Positions 45,366 through 54,477 of a stretch of 64,000 bases of DNA are shown one piece after another. The notes beneath the pieces were generated by a model. It was not told the origin of the DNA. It made no database searches and worked only from the letters and a program-made list of their open reading frames with translations. Made by a program: the position numbers and the translations under genes. How positions within the stretch are numbered: position 1 is the first letter of the stretch; each line of letters opens with the position of its first letter. The stretch is from JAXMCI01 sp046349435 (GTDB lineage: Bacteria; Pseudomonadota; Alphaproteobacteria; Dongiales; Dongiaceae): assembly GCA_046349435.1 (NCBI GenBank), contig JAXMCI010000001.1, positions 248,001-312,000 of the forward strand. Direction: 5' to 3'.

Positions 45366-47120
45366 TCAGATCATCTCACGGACGACGTCGGAGCCGATGG
45401 TGAGCGCGATCTTGCCGGCATTGGGCGTGCCGCGGACCAGCGATTCCGCGAGATGGACCATCTGCTTCGCCGTCGCCTTGGGCGGCATCGGCGGCTCGTT
45501 GGGGTCGACCACGGCCTCGATCACCACCGGCCCCGGTGTCTGGAGCGCCTGGCGCAGGGTGTCGCCGCAGGCCGCGGGGTCGTCGATGGTGAAGCCGGTC
45601 GCGCCGCAGGCCCGCGCCACGCCGGCGAAGTCGATCGGCTGCAGCTCGCAGACATATTCGGGGTTGCCGAGGAACACCATCTGCTCCCACTTGATCTGGC
45701 CAAGCGTGTTGTTCTTGATCACTACGACCTTGACGTCGAGGCCGTACTTCACGCAGGTCGCGAGCTCGCCCATCAGCATGGTGAGGCCACCATCGCCGAC
45801 GAAGGCGATGACCTGGCGGCCGGGCCAGGCGACCGCCGCGGCCATCGCATAGGGCAGGCCGCAGGCCATCGTCGCGAGGTTGCCCGAGCAGGAGAATTGC
45901 TGATCGCCGCGGATCATCAGGTGCCGCGCGATCCACGAGGTGATGGTTCCGGAATCGGTGGCGACGATGGCGTCGTCGGCCACCAGCCTGTTGAGCTCGT
46001 GCGCCACCACCTGCGGCTTCATCGGCTTGTCGGTGCGCGTGCCGCGCTCTTCCATGGTCGCCAGCCACGCCTTCATCCCGTCCTGGGCCTGCTGCAGGAA
46101 GACGCGATCCTGGTGGTAGTCGAGCCTCGGCAGCAGCGACTGCAGCACGCGCGCGCCATCGCCGACCAGCGCACCCTCGACGGGGTAGCGCAGCCCGATG
46201 CGCTTCGGATCGATGTCGATCTGCACCGCGCGGGCCTTCCCCGGCTTCGGGTAGAACTCGATATAGGGGAAGGAGCTGCCGACGATCAGCAGCGTGTCGC
46301 AGCTCTCGAGCGCTTCCTGCGACGGCCGCGTCCCGAGCAGCCCGACCCCGCCGGTGCAGTAGGGGCTGTCGTCGGGCAGCGCCGCCTTGCCGAGCAGCGC
46401 CTTGGCGACCGGCGCGCCGAGCCGCTCGGCCAGGGTCGCCAGCTCCGCCCCGGCGCCGAGCGCGCCGCGCCCGGCGAGGATGCAGATCTTCCTGCCCGCA
46501 TTGAGGATCGCGGCGGCCTGGTCGAGCTGCGCCTCGGTCGGCACGTGGGCGCTCTCCGCCATCAGGTCGGAGACGTGGTGCGGCAGGTTGCGCTCCGACC
46601 GGCTGTCCTCGCGCAAGGTCATCGATTGGAAGTCGACCGGCACGGTGACGTGGGTCACGCCGCGATAGGCCAGCGCCGTGCGGCAGGCGAGCTCGACGAC
46701 GTTCTCGACATGGGCCGGGCCCATGACCCGCGAATTGTAGAGGGCGACATCCATGAACAGCTTGTCGAGCTCGACATCCTGCTGCGTGTGGGTGTGCAGC
46801 AGGTCGTGGAACTGCATGCCGGTGATGGCGACCACCGGCTGGCCGTCCAGCTTGGCGTCGTAGAGCCCGTTCAGCAGGTGGATGCCGCCGGGGCCGGAGG
46901 TCGCCATGCAGCAGCCGAGCTTTCCCGTCCACTTGGCGTAGGCGCAGGCCATGAACGCCGCCGACTCCTCGTGGCGCACCTGGATGAAGCGAATCTCGTC
47001 CTGACGCTGGCGCAGCGCCTCGATGATGCCGTTGATGCCGTCGCCGGGGATGCCGAACACCGTGTCGACCCCCCAGGCCACCAGGGTCCGCACCAGCACG
47101 TCGCCGCCGGTCTCAGCCAT
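45366..47120 (-). CDS. TPP-dependent pyruvate oxidase/dehydrogenase-like enzyme
   Basis: A 584-residue thiamine-diphosphate enzyme of the PoxB/SpxB group. N-terminal domain: DTVFGIPGDGINGIIEAL and HEESAAFMACAYAKWTGK with the catalytic Glu, then SGPGGIHLLNGLYDAKLD. C-terminal domain: ATDSGTITSWIARHL, QFSCSGNLATMACGLPYAMAA, AFVGDGGLTMLMGEL (GDG TPP motif). The annotation as pyruvate oxidase is by similarity; a different 2-oxo acid is possible. Start 47120 is chosen for the ribosome site GGAGGGCGAG directly upstream. It is 14 bases upstream of the enolase-superfamily gene. Confidence 0.88.
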   Translation of the reverse strand: MAETGGDVLVRTLVAWGVDTVFGIPGDGINGIIEALRQRQDEIRFIQVRHEESAAFMACAYAKWTGKLGCCMATSGPGGIHLLNGLYDAKLDGQPVVAITGMQFHDLLHTHTQQDVELDKLFMDVALYNSRVMGPAHVENVVELACRTALAYRGVTHVTVPVDFQSMTLREDSRSERNLPHHVSDLMAESAHVPTEAQLDQAAAILNAGRKICILAGRGALGAGAELATLAERLGAPVAKALLGKAALPDDSPYCTGGVGLLGTRPSQEALESCDTLLIVGSSFPYIEFYPKPGKARAVQIDIDPKRIGLRYPVEGALVGDGARVLQSLLPRLDYHQDRVFLQQAQDGMKAWLATMEERGTRTDKPMKPQVVAHELNRLVADDAIVATDSGTITSWIARHLMIRGDQQFSCSGNLATMACGLPYAMAAAVAWPGRQVIAFVGDGGLTMLMGELATCVKYGLDVKVVVIKNNTLGQIKWEQMVFLGNPEYVCELQPIDFAGVARACGATGFTIDDPAACGDTLRQALQTPGPVVIEAVVDPNEPPMPPKATAKQMVHLAESLVRGTPNAGKIALTIGSDVVREMI

Positions 47121-47208
47121 CTCGCCCTCCGCTGCAGGTGTCTGCAGAGGCAAATGCGAGGTGGCGGCAGCCGTTCCGGCCGGGCACCCCGCCGCGGGGC
47201 GCGACCTT

Positions 47209-49272
47209 TCAGCGCTGACGCGCCGCCGCCTGCGAGGCCGGCTCCGCGGCGCCCCAGCCGGCGCGGGCCGCCAGCTCCGGCGCCGGGATGTGGCAGCGGA
47301 TCGCGAGATCGCCCCGCGCCTGCTGCCAGGGTGGCGGCGTGTTGTCGCAGACCGGCCCGACCTTCCACGGGCAGCGGCCGGAGAACACGCAGCCGCGACC
47401 CGGCGCGGCGCCGGGACCGGGCGTCGCCGGCGCCGGCTCGGCCGGGTTGTGCAGGGTCAGGCCGGGGACGGCCAGCAGCAGCGTGTAGGTGTAGGGATGG
47501 AAGGGCGGCGCGAAGATCGCGTCGGCGCTGCCGAGCTCGACGAGCTGGCCGCGGAACAGCACGCCCACCCGGTCGGCCAGCGAGCGCACCACCGCGAGGT
47601 CGTGCGAGATGAACAGCATGGTCAGATGGTGCTCGCGGCGCAGCCGCTGCAGCAGCTCGATGACGTTGGCCTGCACCGAGACGTCGAGCGCCGACAGCAC
47701 CTCGTCGCAGAGCAGCAGCAGCGGCTCGGCGATCAGCGCCCGCGCGATGGCGACGCGCTGCCGCTCGCCGCCCGAGAGCTGGTCCGGATAGCGCGCGGCA
47801 TAGCCGGCATCGAGCCGGACGTCGTCCAGCGCCGCGGCGACGCGCGCGCGGACGGGCGCACCGCCGCGGCCGAAGACCTGCAGCGGCCGCGCCAGGGTCG
47901 CGCCGACCCGCATGCGCGGATTGAGCGAGGCGTCCGGGTTCTGGAAGACGTACTGGATCTGGCGCCGCTGCTCCGGCGTGCGCGCCGCCACCCTGCCGGC
48001 GAGCGGCTGCTCCTGGAAGAGGATGCGGCCGGCGAGCGGCTGCAGCAGACCGCTGATCGCCCGCGCGATGGTCGACTTGCCGCTGCCCGACTCGCCGACC
48101 AGCGCGAGGGTCTCGCCGCGGGCGATGGCGAGCTCGAGCCCGCTCACGACCGTCACGGGCGGCGCCGCGCCGAGGCCGAGCCAGCCCCCCTGCCCGCCAT
48201 AGCCGATATCGACGCCGTCGAGCCGGATCAGCGGGCGCTCGGCCGCGTCGCCGGCCGGCGGCGCCGCACGCTCGCCGGGCGCGACCAGCGCGGGCGCGGC
48301 GAGCGCCCGCCAGCGCTGGCAGGCGACGTCGTGCCCCGGCGCCACCGCGTCGAGGTTCTGCCGGCTGCTGGAGCAGGACGGCTCGGCATGGTCGCAACGC
48401 GGCGCGAAGGGGCAGCCGGGCGGCAGCTCCTGCCGGCGCAGCAGGCCGCGCAGCGCGCGGGCCGGCAGCCTCGCCCGATCGTCGAGCTGCGGGCGCGAGG
48501 CGATCAGGCCGCGGGTGTAGGGATGCAGCGGCTGGGTGAACAGGGTCGCCGCCGGGGCGATCTCCACCATGTGGCCGGCATACATGACGCCGACCCGGTC
48601 GGCGATCTCGGCCAGCACGCCGAGATCGTGGGTGACGTAGAGCATGGCCATGCCGAGCTGCCTGCGCAGCTCGCGCAGCAGGTCGATGATCTGCTTCTGC
48701 GTCGTCACGTCGAGGCCGGTGGTCGGCTCGTCCAGCACCAGCAGGTCGGGGCGGCAGGCCAGCGCCATGGCGATGCAGACGCGCTGCTGCTGCCCGCCCG
48801 AGAGCTGGTGGGGATAGCGGTGCCCGACCCGCGACGGCTCGGGCAGCCCGACCAGCCCGAACAGCTCGGCGGCCCGCGCCGTGGCCGCGCCGCGATCGGG
48901 GCTGGCCCCGTGCCCGAGCAGCACCTCGATCACCTGCTCGCCCACCCGCATGCCGGGACTGAGCGCCGTGGTCGGGTTCTGCGGCACCAGGCTGATGCGG
49001 CTGCCGCGCAGCCGGTCGAGCGCGCCGCGGCCGAGCCGCAGCAGGTCCTCGCCGCGATAGAGCAGCCGGCCGCCCTCGACCTTGCTGCTGGGGTGGCGGT
49101 AGCCGAGCAGCTGGTAGGCCATGGTCGACTTGCCGCAGCCCGACTCGCCGACCAGCCCGAAGGTCTCGCCCGGGGCGATGGCGAAGCTCACGGAATGCAG
49201 CACCTTGAGCCAGCCGTCGCCCTGGCGATAGGCGACGCTCACCCCCTCGGCGCTGACCAGCGGCTCGGTCAT
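47209..49272 (-). CDS. Peptide ABC transporter, fused DppD-DppF ATPase
   Basis: A 687-residue protein with two complete nucleotide-binding domains. Domain 1: GESGCGKSTM, VPQNPTTALSPG, LSGGQQQRVCIAMAL, LLVLDEPTTGLDV; domain 2 from about residue 360: GESGSGKSTIA, FQNPDASLNPRM, LSGGERQRVAIARAL, LLLCDEVLSALDV. Each is followed by the oligopeptide-type cysteine tail (CPFAPRCDHAEPSC; GRCPWKVGPVCD). In most bacteria these are two genes. It overlaps DppC by ATGA. It drives peptide import with the genes upstream on the minus strand. Confidence 0.93.
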   Translation of the reverse strand: MTEPLVSAEGVSVAYRQGDGWLKVLHSVSFAIAPGETFGLVGESGCGKSTMAYQLLGYRHPSSKVEGGRLLYRGEDLLRLGRGALDRLRGSRISLVPQNPTTALSPGMRVGEQVIEVLLGHGASPDRGAATARAAELFGLVGLPEPSRVGHRYPHQLSGGQQQRVCIAMALACRPDLLVLDEPTTGLDVTTQKQIIDLLRELRRQLGMAMLYVTHDLGVLAEIADRVGVMYAGHMVEIAPAATLFTQPLHPYTRGLIASRPQLDDRARLPARALRGLLRRQELPPGCPFAPRCDHAEPSCSSSRQNLDAVAPGHDVACQRWRALAAPALVAPGERAAPPAGDAAERPLIRLDGVDIGYGGQGGWLGLGAAPPVTVVSGLELAIARGETLALVGESGSGKSTIARAISGLLQPLAGRILFQEQPLAGRVAARTPEQRRQIQYVFQNPDASLNPRMRVGATLARPLQVFGRGGAPVRARVAAALDDVRLDAGYAARYPDQLSGGERQRVAIARALIAEPLLLLCDEVLSALDVSVQANVIELLQRLRREHHLTMLFISHDLAVVRSLADRVGVLFRGQLVELGSADAIFAPPFHPYTYTLLLAVPGLTLHNPAEPAPATPGPGAAPGRGCVFSGRCPWKVGPVCDNTPPPWQQARGDLAIRCHIPAPELAARAGWGAAEPASQAAARQR

Positions 49273-50159
49273 TTGTCGCCGAGCCGCACGGTGCGGCCGA
49301 GGATGCGGGCCAGCCCCTCGGTGAACAGGTTGAGCCCGACCACCAGCGAGGCCAGCATCAGGCCCGGCCCGAGGACGGTGATCGGCGAGACGATCAGCAG
49401 GGCCCGGTTCTCGGACATCATCAGCCCCCATTCCGGGGTCGGCGGGCGCATGCCGAAGCCGAGGAACCCGAGCGAGCCGATCAGCACCGGCGCGTAGCCG
49501 GCGCGCAGCGCGAACTCGACCAGCAGCACGCTGGTGGCGTTGGGCAGCAGCTCGCGCCACATCACCGACCAGGCGCCCTCGCCGCGCAGCCGGGCGACGG
49601 TGATGTAGTCGCGGGACGCGATGTCGAGCGCCGCCGCGCGGGCGAGGCGTGCGATGCGCGGGGCGTAGATCAGCGCCACCACCAGGATCACCAGCAGCGG
49701 GTTGCCCGACAGCTCCGGCCCGGCGGCGGCGATGGCGATCAGCGCCAGCACCAGGAAGGGAATGCTGATGATCGCCTCGATCAGCCGCTGCAGCGCCTCG
49801 TCGAACCAGCCGCGCAGGTAGCCGGAGAGCAGCCCGAGGATGGCGCCGATCACCAGCCCGAGGAAGGTGCCGGAGAGCGACAGCAGGATGACGATGTGGC
49901 TGCCATGGACGACGCGGCTGAACACGTCGCGGCCGAGCTGGTCGACGCCGAAGGGGTGCTTCCAGCTCATGCCGGAGAGCGGGATGCCGGTGCCCATCTG
50001 CGACAGGCCGTAGGGCGCCCACCACGGCCCGGTGACGGCGATGATCAGATGCACCAGCAGGATCACCGCGCCGATGCGCAGGCTCATCGGCGTGCGCCGC
50101 AGCCGCGACAGCAACCGCCGCCGCGGCGGCGCCGGCGCCCGCTCGGTGATGGCGGCCAC
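49269..50159 (-). CDS. Peptide ABC transporter permease (DppC type)
   Basis: A 296-residue inner-membrane permease with about six helices: GVDQLGRDVFSRVVHGSHI in the N-terminal OppC region and the EAA loop MWRELLPNATSVLLVEFALR followed by GSLGFLGFGMRPPTPEWG. A GTG at 50159 gives a start VAAITERAP; no ATG is in a good position, and the frame upstream is unrelated. It overlaps the ATPase gene downstream and follows DppB after 68 bases. Confidence 0.87.
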   Translation of the reverse strand: MAAITERAPAPPRRRLLSRLRRTPMSLRIGAVILLVHLIIAVTGPWWAPYGLSQMGTGIPLSGMSWKHPFGVDQLGRDVFSRVVHGSHIVILLSLSGTFLGLVIGAILGLLSGYLRGWFDEALQRLIEAIISIPFLVLALIAIAAAGPELSGNPLLVILVVALIYAPRIARLARAAALDIASRDYITVARLRGEGAWSVMWRELLPNATSVLLVEFALRAGYAPVLIGSLGFLGFGMRPPTPEWGLMMSENRALLIVSPITVLGPGLMLASLVVGLNLFTEGLARILGRTVRLGDK

Positions 50160-50227
50160 CGCTATCCCCTCGCCCGCAAGCGGGAAAGGGAGCGCCGGGG
50201 CACCGATCGCGTTCCCATCGTCACCGC

Positions 50228-51178
50228 CTATCCCTGCTTCAGCCGCGGGTTCAGCAGGATGGCGCCGATGTCGGCGACCAGGTTGGCGAGGATGTAGACG
50301 GTGGCGGCGATCAGCACCGTCGCCTCGATCATCGGCACGTCGCGCAGCTGCAGCACGTCGACCAGCAGGCTGCCGAAGCCGGGGAAGCTGAACACCTTCT
50401 CGACGATCACCACGCCGCCGATGAGATAGGCGAGGTTGAGGGCGGTGACGTTGAGAGTGGGCACCAGCGCATTGGGCAGTGCATGGCGCAGCAGCACGCG
50501 ATGCCGGCTCAGCCCCTTCAGCTCGGCCATCCGGACATAGTCTGAATCGAGCACCTCGATCAGGTTGTCGCGCAGCATGCGCACGGCATAGACGGCCATG
50601 ACGATGGCGAGCGTGACGGCCGGCAGCACCATCGCCCGGAGATATTGCAGCGGCGTCGAGCTGGCATCGACCAGCGAGATCGCCGGCAGGATCGGGACGT
50701 AGATGACGAACGCCACCATGAGCAGCGTGGCGAGCAGGAAGTCCGGGGTCGAGAGCAGCACCAGCGTGACCACCGAGAAGCCGTGGTCGACGGCGCGGTC
50801 GCGGTTGACCGCCTGGATCAGCGCCGGGATCACCGCCAGCGGCAGGTAGAGCAGGAAGGCGAAGGCCGAGAGCAGAACGGTGTTGACGATGCGCGGCTCG
50901 AGCACGATGGCGACGCGGCGGCCGCTGACCAGCGAGGCGCCGAAATCGCCCTGCAGCACGTTGCCCAGCCAGGCCAGGTAGCGGCCGATCGCCGGATCGT
51001 TGAGATGCAGCTTGTCGCGCAGCATCGCCAGCGATTCCGGCGTGGCGTCGCGGCCGAGCACGCGGGTGGCGACGTCGCCGGGCAGGATCTCGATGGTGAG
51101 GAAGATGAGCGCGGAGACCAGCAGCAAGGTGAGCAGCGACATCGCCACCCGGCCGGCGATCAGGCGAAGAACGTTCAT
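50228..51178 (-). CDS. Peptide ABC transporter permease (DppB type)
   Basis: A 316-residue permease with the DppB/OppB pattern: N-terminal RLIAGRVAMSLLTLLLVSA, FLTIEILPGD, ARRAL-type region replaced by a LNDPAIGRYLAWLGNVLQGDFG stretch, the EAA loop DYVRMAELKGLSRHRVLLRHALPNA (in two pieces), and VVIVEKVFSFPGFGSL. ATG at 51178 is clear. Lies between the substrate-binding gene and DppC, as in standard dpp operons. Confidence 0.92.
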   Translation of the reverse strand: MNVLRLIAGRVAMSLLTLLLVSALIFLTIEILPGDVATRVLGRDATPESLAMLRDKLHLNDPAIGRYLAWLGNVLQGDFGASLVSGRRVAIVLEPRIVNTVLLSAFAFLLYLPLAVIPALIQAVNRDRAVDHGFSVVTLVLLSTPDFLLATLLMVAFVIYVPILPAISLVDASSTPLQYLRAMVLPAVTLAIVMAVYAVRMLRDNLIEVLDSDYVRMAELKGLSRHRVLLRHALPNALVPTLNVTALNLAYLIGGVVIVEKVFSFPGFGSLLVDVLQLRDVPMIEATVLIAATVYILANLVADIGAILLNPRLKQG

Positions 51179-51248
51179 CGACGCGGTCCGCGCGAAACGG
51201 CACCGGCCCGGCGTGCGGGCACGCCGGGCCGGGTCGTGACGATCGCGA

Positions 51249-52781
51249 CTACTTCGCGCAGCTCAGGTCCTCGAAGTTGAGGTTGAAGTTCTGCGCCCGC
51301 GGGGTGTAGCCGGTGCAGGGCTTGCGCAGCGCCAGCACCTGGTGGACGAACATCGGCAGGATCAGGCCGCCTTCGGTCGCCAGCATCTTGCCGGCCTCCT
51401 GGTAGAGCTTGGTGCGCTCCACCGGGTCGACCGTGGTGTTGGCCTTGAGCAGCAGCGCGTCGTAGTCCGGCCGCTCCCAGTGGGTTTCCTTCCACTTGGC
51501 GGTCTGGGTGTAGGCCACCGCGAGACCCTCGCCCGGCGGCCGCATCGACCAGGCCGAGGTCAGGATCGGCTGCTTCAGCCAGGTGTTGTCCCAGAAGCTG
51601 TCGGCCGGCGTGACGATGACGTTGATGTCGATGCCGGCATCCTTGGCCATCTCGGCATAGACCTGGGCCATCCGCACCATGCCGGGGACGCCCTCGGCGG
51701 TGTAGAGGTCGAACTTCAGCCCATCCTTGTGGCCGGCCTCGGCGAGCAGCTGCTTGGCCTTCTCGACGTCGCGCTTCGGCGCCTCCTTGACGTAGGAAGC
51801 CGGCGAGGAGAGCGGCACCGGGTTGTCGGCGCCGACCTCGCCGAAGCCGAGCAGCACGGTGTCGACCATCGCCTGGCGGTCGACCACCAGCTTCAGGGCC
51901 TCGCGGACCTTGACGTTGTCGAAGGGCGCGTGGTCGACCCACATCGACACGGTCATCGAGTTCGACGCGCCGGTCTGCAGCAGCTGGACGTTGGGATCGT
52001 CCTTGAGGGCCGAGATCACCGACGGATCGACGTTGAGCACCAGGTCGACCTCGCCCGCCTTGATCGCCGAGACGGCGGCCACCGGCTCCTGCGCCACGGT
52101 GATGCGCAGGCACTCGGACTTCGGCTGCCCGGCGTTCCAGTAGTCCGGGTTCTTCTTCAGGATGCGCACCGGCGCGTTCGGGGTGAACTGCTCCTGCATG
52201 AACGGCCCGGTGCCGTCCTCATGCAGCCGCAGCTGGTCGTGGGTCGCCCCCTCCGGCACGATGTTGGTGAACTTGTTGGTGATCAGCACCGGCAGCTCGG
52301 CGACCGCGTTCGGCGTGGTGAAGGTCACCGTGTAGTCGTCGACCGCCTTGATCCCGGCGGGATCGAGGAAGGCGAGCACCGCCTTGGCGCCGGAGCCGAG
52401 CTTCGGGTCGAAGAAGCGCTGGAAGGTGTAGACGACGTCCTTCGCGGTGAAGGGCTTGCCGGAGTGGAACTTCACCCCCTTGCGCAGGTGGAAGGTCCAG
52501 GTCTTGCCGTCGGCCGACGGCTCCCACGATTCGGCGAGCTCCGGGATGGTCTTGAAGGTGTCGTCGACATCGAGCAGCCGGTTGTAGACGGCGAAGATGT
52601 GATAGCCGTCATCGCCCGACTCCATGTCGGCCGGGTCCATCGACTGCTTCTCGCCGGACCACTCGTAGCCCAGCACCTTGACGCAATTGTCTCCCGCGGC
52701 CGCCCAGCTCGCCGCCGGGGCCGCCAGGGTCAGTGCCCCGACGCCGAGCGCCGCGAGCCAGACCCGATCCTTCCCTGCCAT
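51249..52781 (-). CDS. Peptide-type ABC transporter substrate-binding protein (SBP_bac_5)
   Basis: A 510-residue periplasmic protein. Signal peptide MAGKDRVWLAALGVGALTL continues to an Ala-rich cleavage site, followed by CVKVLGYEWSG. The family-5 pattern includes FAVYNRLLDVDDTFKTIPELA, GKTWTFHLRKGVKFHSGKPF, DVVYTFQRFFDP, and LLAEAGHKDGLKFDLYTAEG. Start at 52781 with a GGAGGA ribosome site; the longer frame begins upstream of the promoter region. The cargo could be di- or oligopeptides or another small molecule. It heads the minus-strand transporter operon and faces the malic enzyme gene across 286 bases. Confidence 0.92.
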   Translation of the reverse strand: MAGKDRVWLAALGVGALTLAAPAASWAAAGDNCVKVLGYEWSGEKQSMDPADMESGDDGYHIFAVYNRLLDVDDTFKTIPELAESWEPSADGKTWTFHLRKGVKFHSGKPFTAKDVVYTFQRFFDPKLGSGAKAVLAFLDPAGIKAVDDYTVTFTTPNAVAELPVLITNKFTNIVPEGATHDQLRLHEDGTGPFMQEQFTPNAPVRILKKNPDYWNAGQPKSECLRITVAQEPVAAVSAIKAGEVDLVLNVDPSVISALKDDPNVQLLQTGASNSMTVSMWVDHAPFDNVKVREALKLVVDRQAMVDTVLLGFGEVGADNPVPLSSPASYVKEAPKRDVEKAKQLLAEAGHKDGLKFDLYTAEGVPGMVRMAQVYAEMAKDAGIDINVIVTPADSFWDNTWLKQPILTSAWSMRPPGEGLAVAYTQTAKWKETHWERPDYDALLLKANTTVDPVERTKLYQEAGKMLATEGGLILPMFVHQVLALRKPCTGYTPRAQNFNLNFEDLSCAK

Positions 52782-52971
52782 ACGCGTCCTCCTCGTTACG
52801 CCGGCGGGAGAGGACGACATCAGCGATGCCGGCCGCCGGCAGATTGTCGAATGTCCGCCCCGTCCGGCGAGCCTCTCCCTGCCGTTCGGCCTGCTGCAAA
52901 CTGCCTGATGTATACAGAGGCACGATAGTGAGCGCCGCTTCCGGCTGTCAAGGCGAAGTCCCCCGCCCCGC

Positions 52972-52985
52972 TTGATCCAGGTCAA
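52972..52985. promoter_or_regulatory. FNR/FixK-type binding site
   Basis: TTGATCCAGGTCAA fits the consensus TTGAT-N4-ATCAA with one mismatch in the right arm, and this exact type is common upstream of microaerobic genes in alphaproteobacteria. It is centred about 90 bases before the malic enzyme start (53068) and about 197 bases before the divergent transporter start (52781). No FNR gene is in the window. Confidence 0.55.
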
Positions 52986-53067
52986 CGAGATGCCGGCGAG
53001 TGCGAGAGATAGTTCTTGAAGAAGCTGCCTCCGCAAGCCAGGGCGAAACGCCCCGCGGGAGAGCGCC

Positions 53068-54395
53068 ATGACCGACGACGCCCGATCCTTCGACGCCGAG
53101 GCGCTGCGCCGCCATGCGTTGCGCATCGCGGCAAGCTCCAGGTCCTGCCGCGCTGCCCCGTCGAGCGGCCAGAGGACTATGCGGTCTGGTACACGCCCGG
53201 CGTCGCCGCGCCCTGCCGCGCCATCGCCGCCGACCCGGCGGCGGCCTACACCTACACCGGCAAGGGCAACAGCATCGCCATCGTCACCGACGGCTCGCGC
53301 GTGCTCGGCCTCGGCGACATCGGCCCCTCACCGGCCTGGCCTGCCGGTGATGGAGGGCAAGGCGCTGCTGTTCAAGCAGCTCGGCGGCATCGACGCCGTC
53401 CCGGTCTGCCTCGATACGAGGGATCCCGACGAGATCGTCCGCACGGTGCGGCTGCTCGCCCCCGCCTTCGGCGCGATCAACCTGGAGGACATCGCCCAGC
53501 CGAAATGCTTCCGCATCCTGGAGGCGCTGCGCCGGGACTGCCCGATCCCGGTCTGGCACGACGACCAGCAGGGCACCGCCGCGGTCGCGCTCGCCGGCCT
53601 GGAGAATGCGCTCGCGGTGGTCGGCAAGCGGCTCGACGGCGCGCGGATCGCGCTGGTCGGCGCCGGCGCGGCCAACGTCGCGACGGCGCGGCTGCTCGTG
53701 GCGGCCGGCGCGCGGCCCGGATCGCTCGTGGTGTGCGACAGCGCCGGCACGCTGCATCCCGGGCGCCGCGACATCGCGGCACGAGCGGAGTCCTTCCCCG
53801 AGAAATGGCGGCTCTGCCGCGAGACCAACGAGGACCGCCTCGCCGGCGGCATCGCCGCGGCGCTGGCCGGCGCCGATGCCTGCCTCGCCTTCTCGCGGCC
53901 CGGGCCGGAGGTGATCCGGCCGGACTGGGTGCGCGGCATGGCGCCCGGTGCGATCGTCTTCGCCTGCGCCAACCCGGTGCCGGAGATCTGGCCGGACGCA
54001 GCGCGCGCCGCCGGCGCCGCCATCGTCGCCACCGGCCGCAGCGACTTTCCCAACCAGGTGAACAACGCGCTGGTCTTCCCCGGCATCTTCCGCGGCGTGC
54101 TCGAGGTCGCAGGCCCGCACCATCAGCGACGGCATGGCGATCGCCGCCGCCCGCGCGCTCGCCGCCGCCGCCCGGCCGCGCGACGCCGGCCGCATCCTTC
54201 CCGGCGCTCGAGGACTGGACGGTGGCCGCCGACATCGCCGCCGCGACCGCGGCGGCCGCCAACGCCGAGGGGCTGTCGCGGCGGCCGCCTGCGCCGGCCG
54301 CGGTGCGCGAGCGGGCGCTGGCGATGATCGGCACCGCCCGCCGCGCGGCCGCCGCGCTGCTGCGCGAGGGACTGCTCGGCGCTGCGCCAGCCTGA
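53068..54395 (+). pseudogene. NAD(P)-dependent malic enzyme, frameshifted
   Basis: Joined across frames it is a bacterial short malic enzyme of about 440 residues without the phosphotransacetylase domain. The N-terminal malic domain has DYAVWYTPGVAAPCRAI, YTGKGNSIAIVTDGS and VLGLGDIGP, then LPVMEGKALLFKQLGGIDA, FGAINLEDIAQPKCF, and PVWHDDQQGTAAVALAGLENAL. The NAD-binding domain has IALVGAGAANVATARLL and FACANPVPEIWPD. Frame changes occur near 53120, 53330, 54110 and 54205. It would decarboxylate malate to pyruvate. It is divergent from the transporter operon at 52781 and has an FNR/FixK-like box upstream. Some indels are likely sequence errors. Confidence 0.82.
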
Positions 54396-54477
54396 CCGGT
54401 TCCCGGCCCGCGCGCGCCCGTGCTAGCGTCCCGCCGGCACCGCGCCACCCGGCGCGGCCGAACGGGAGCAACGTGCC

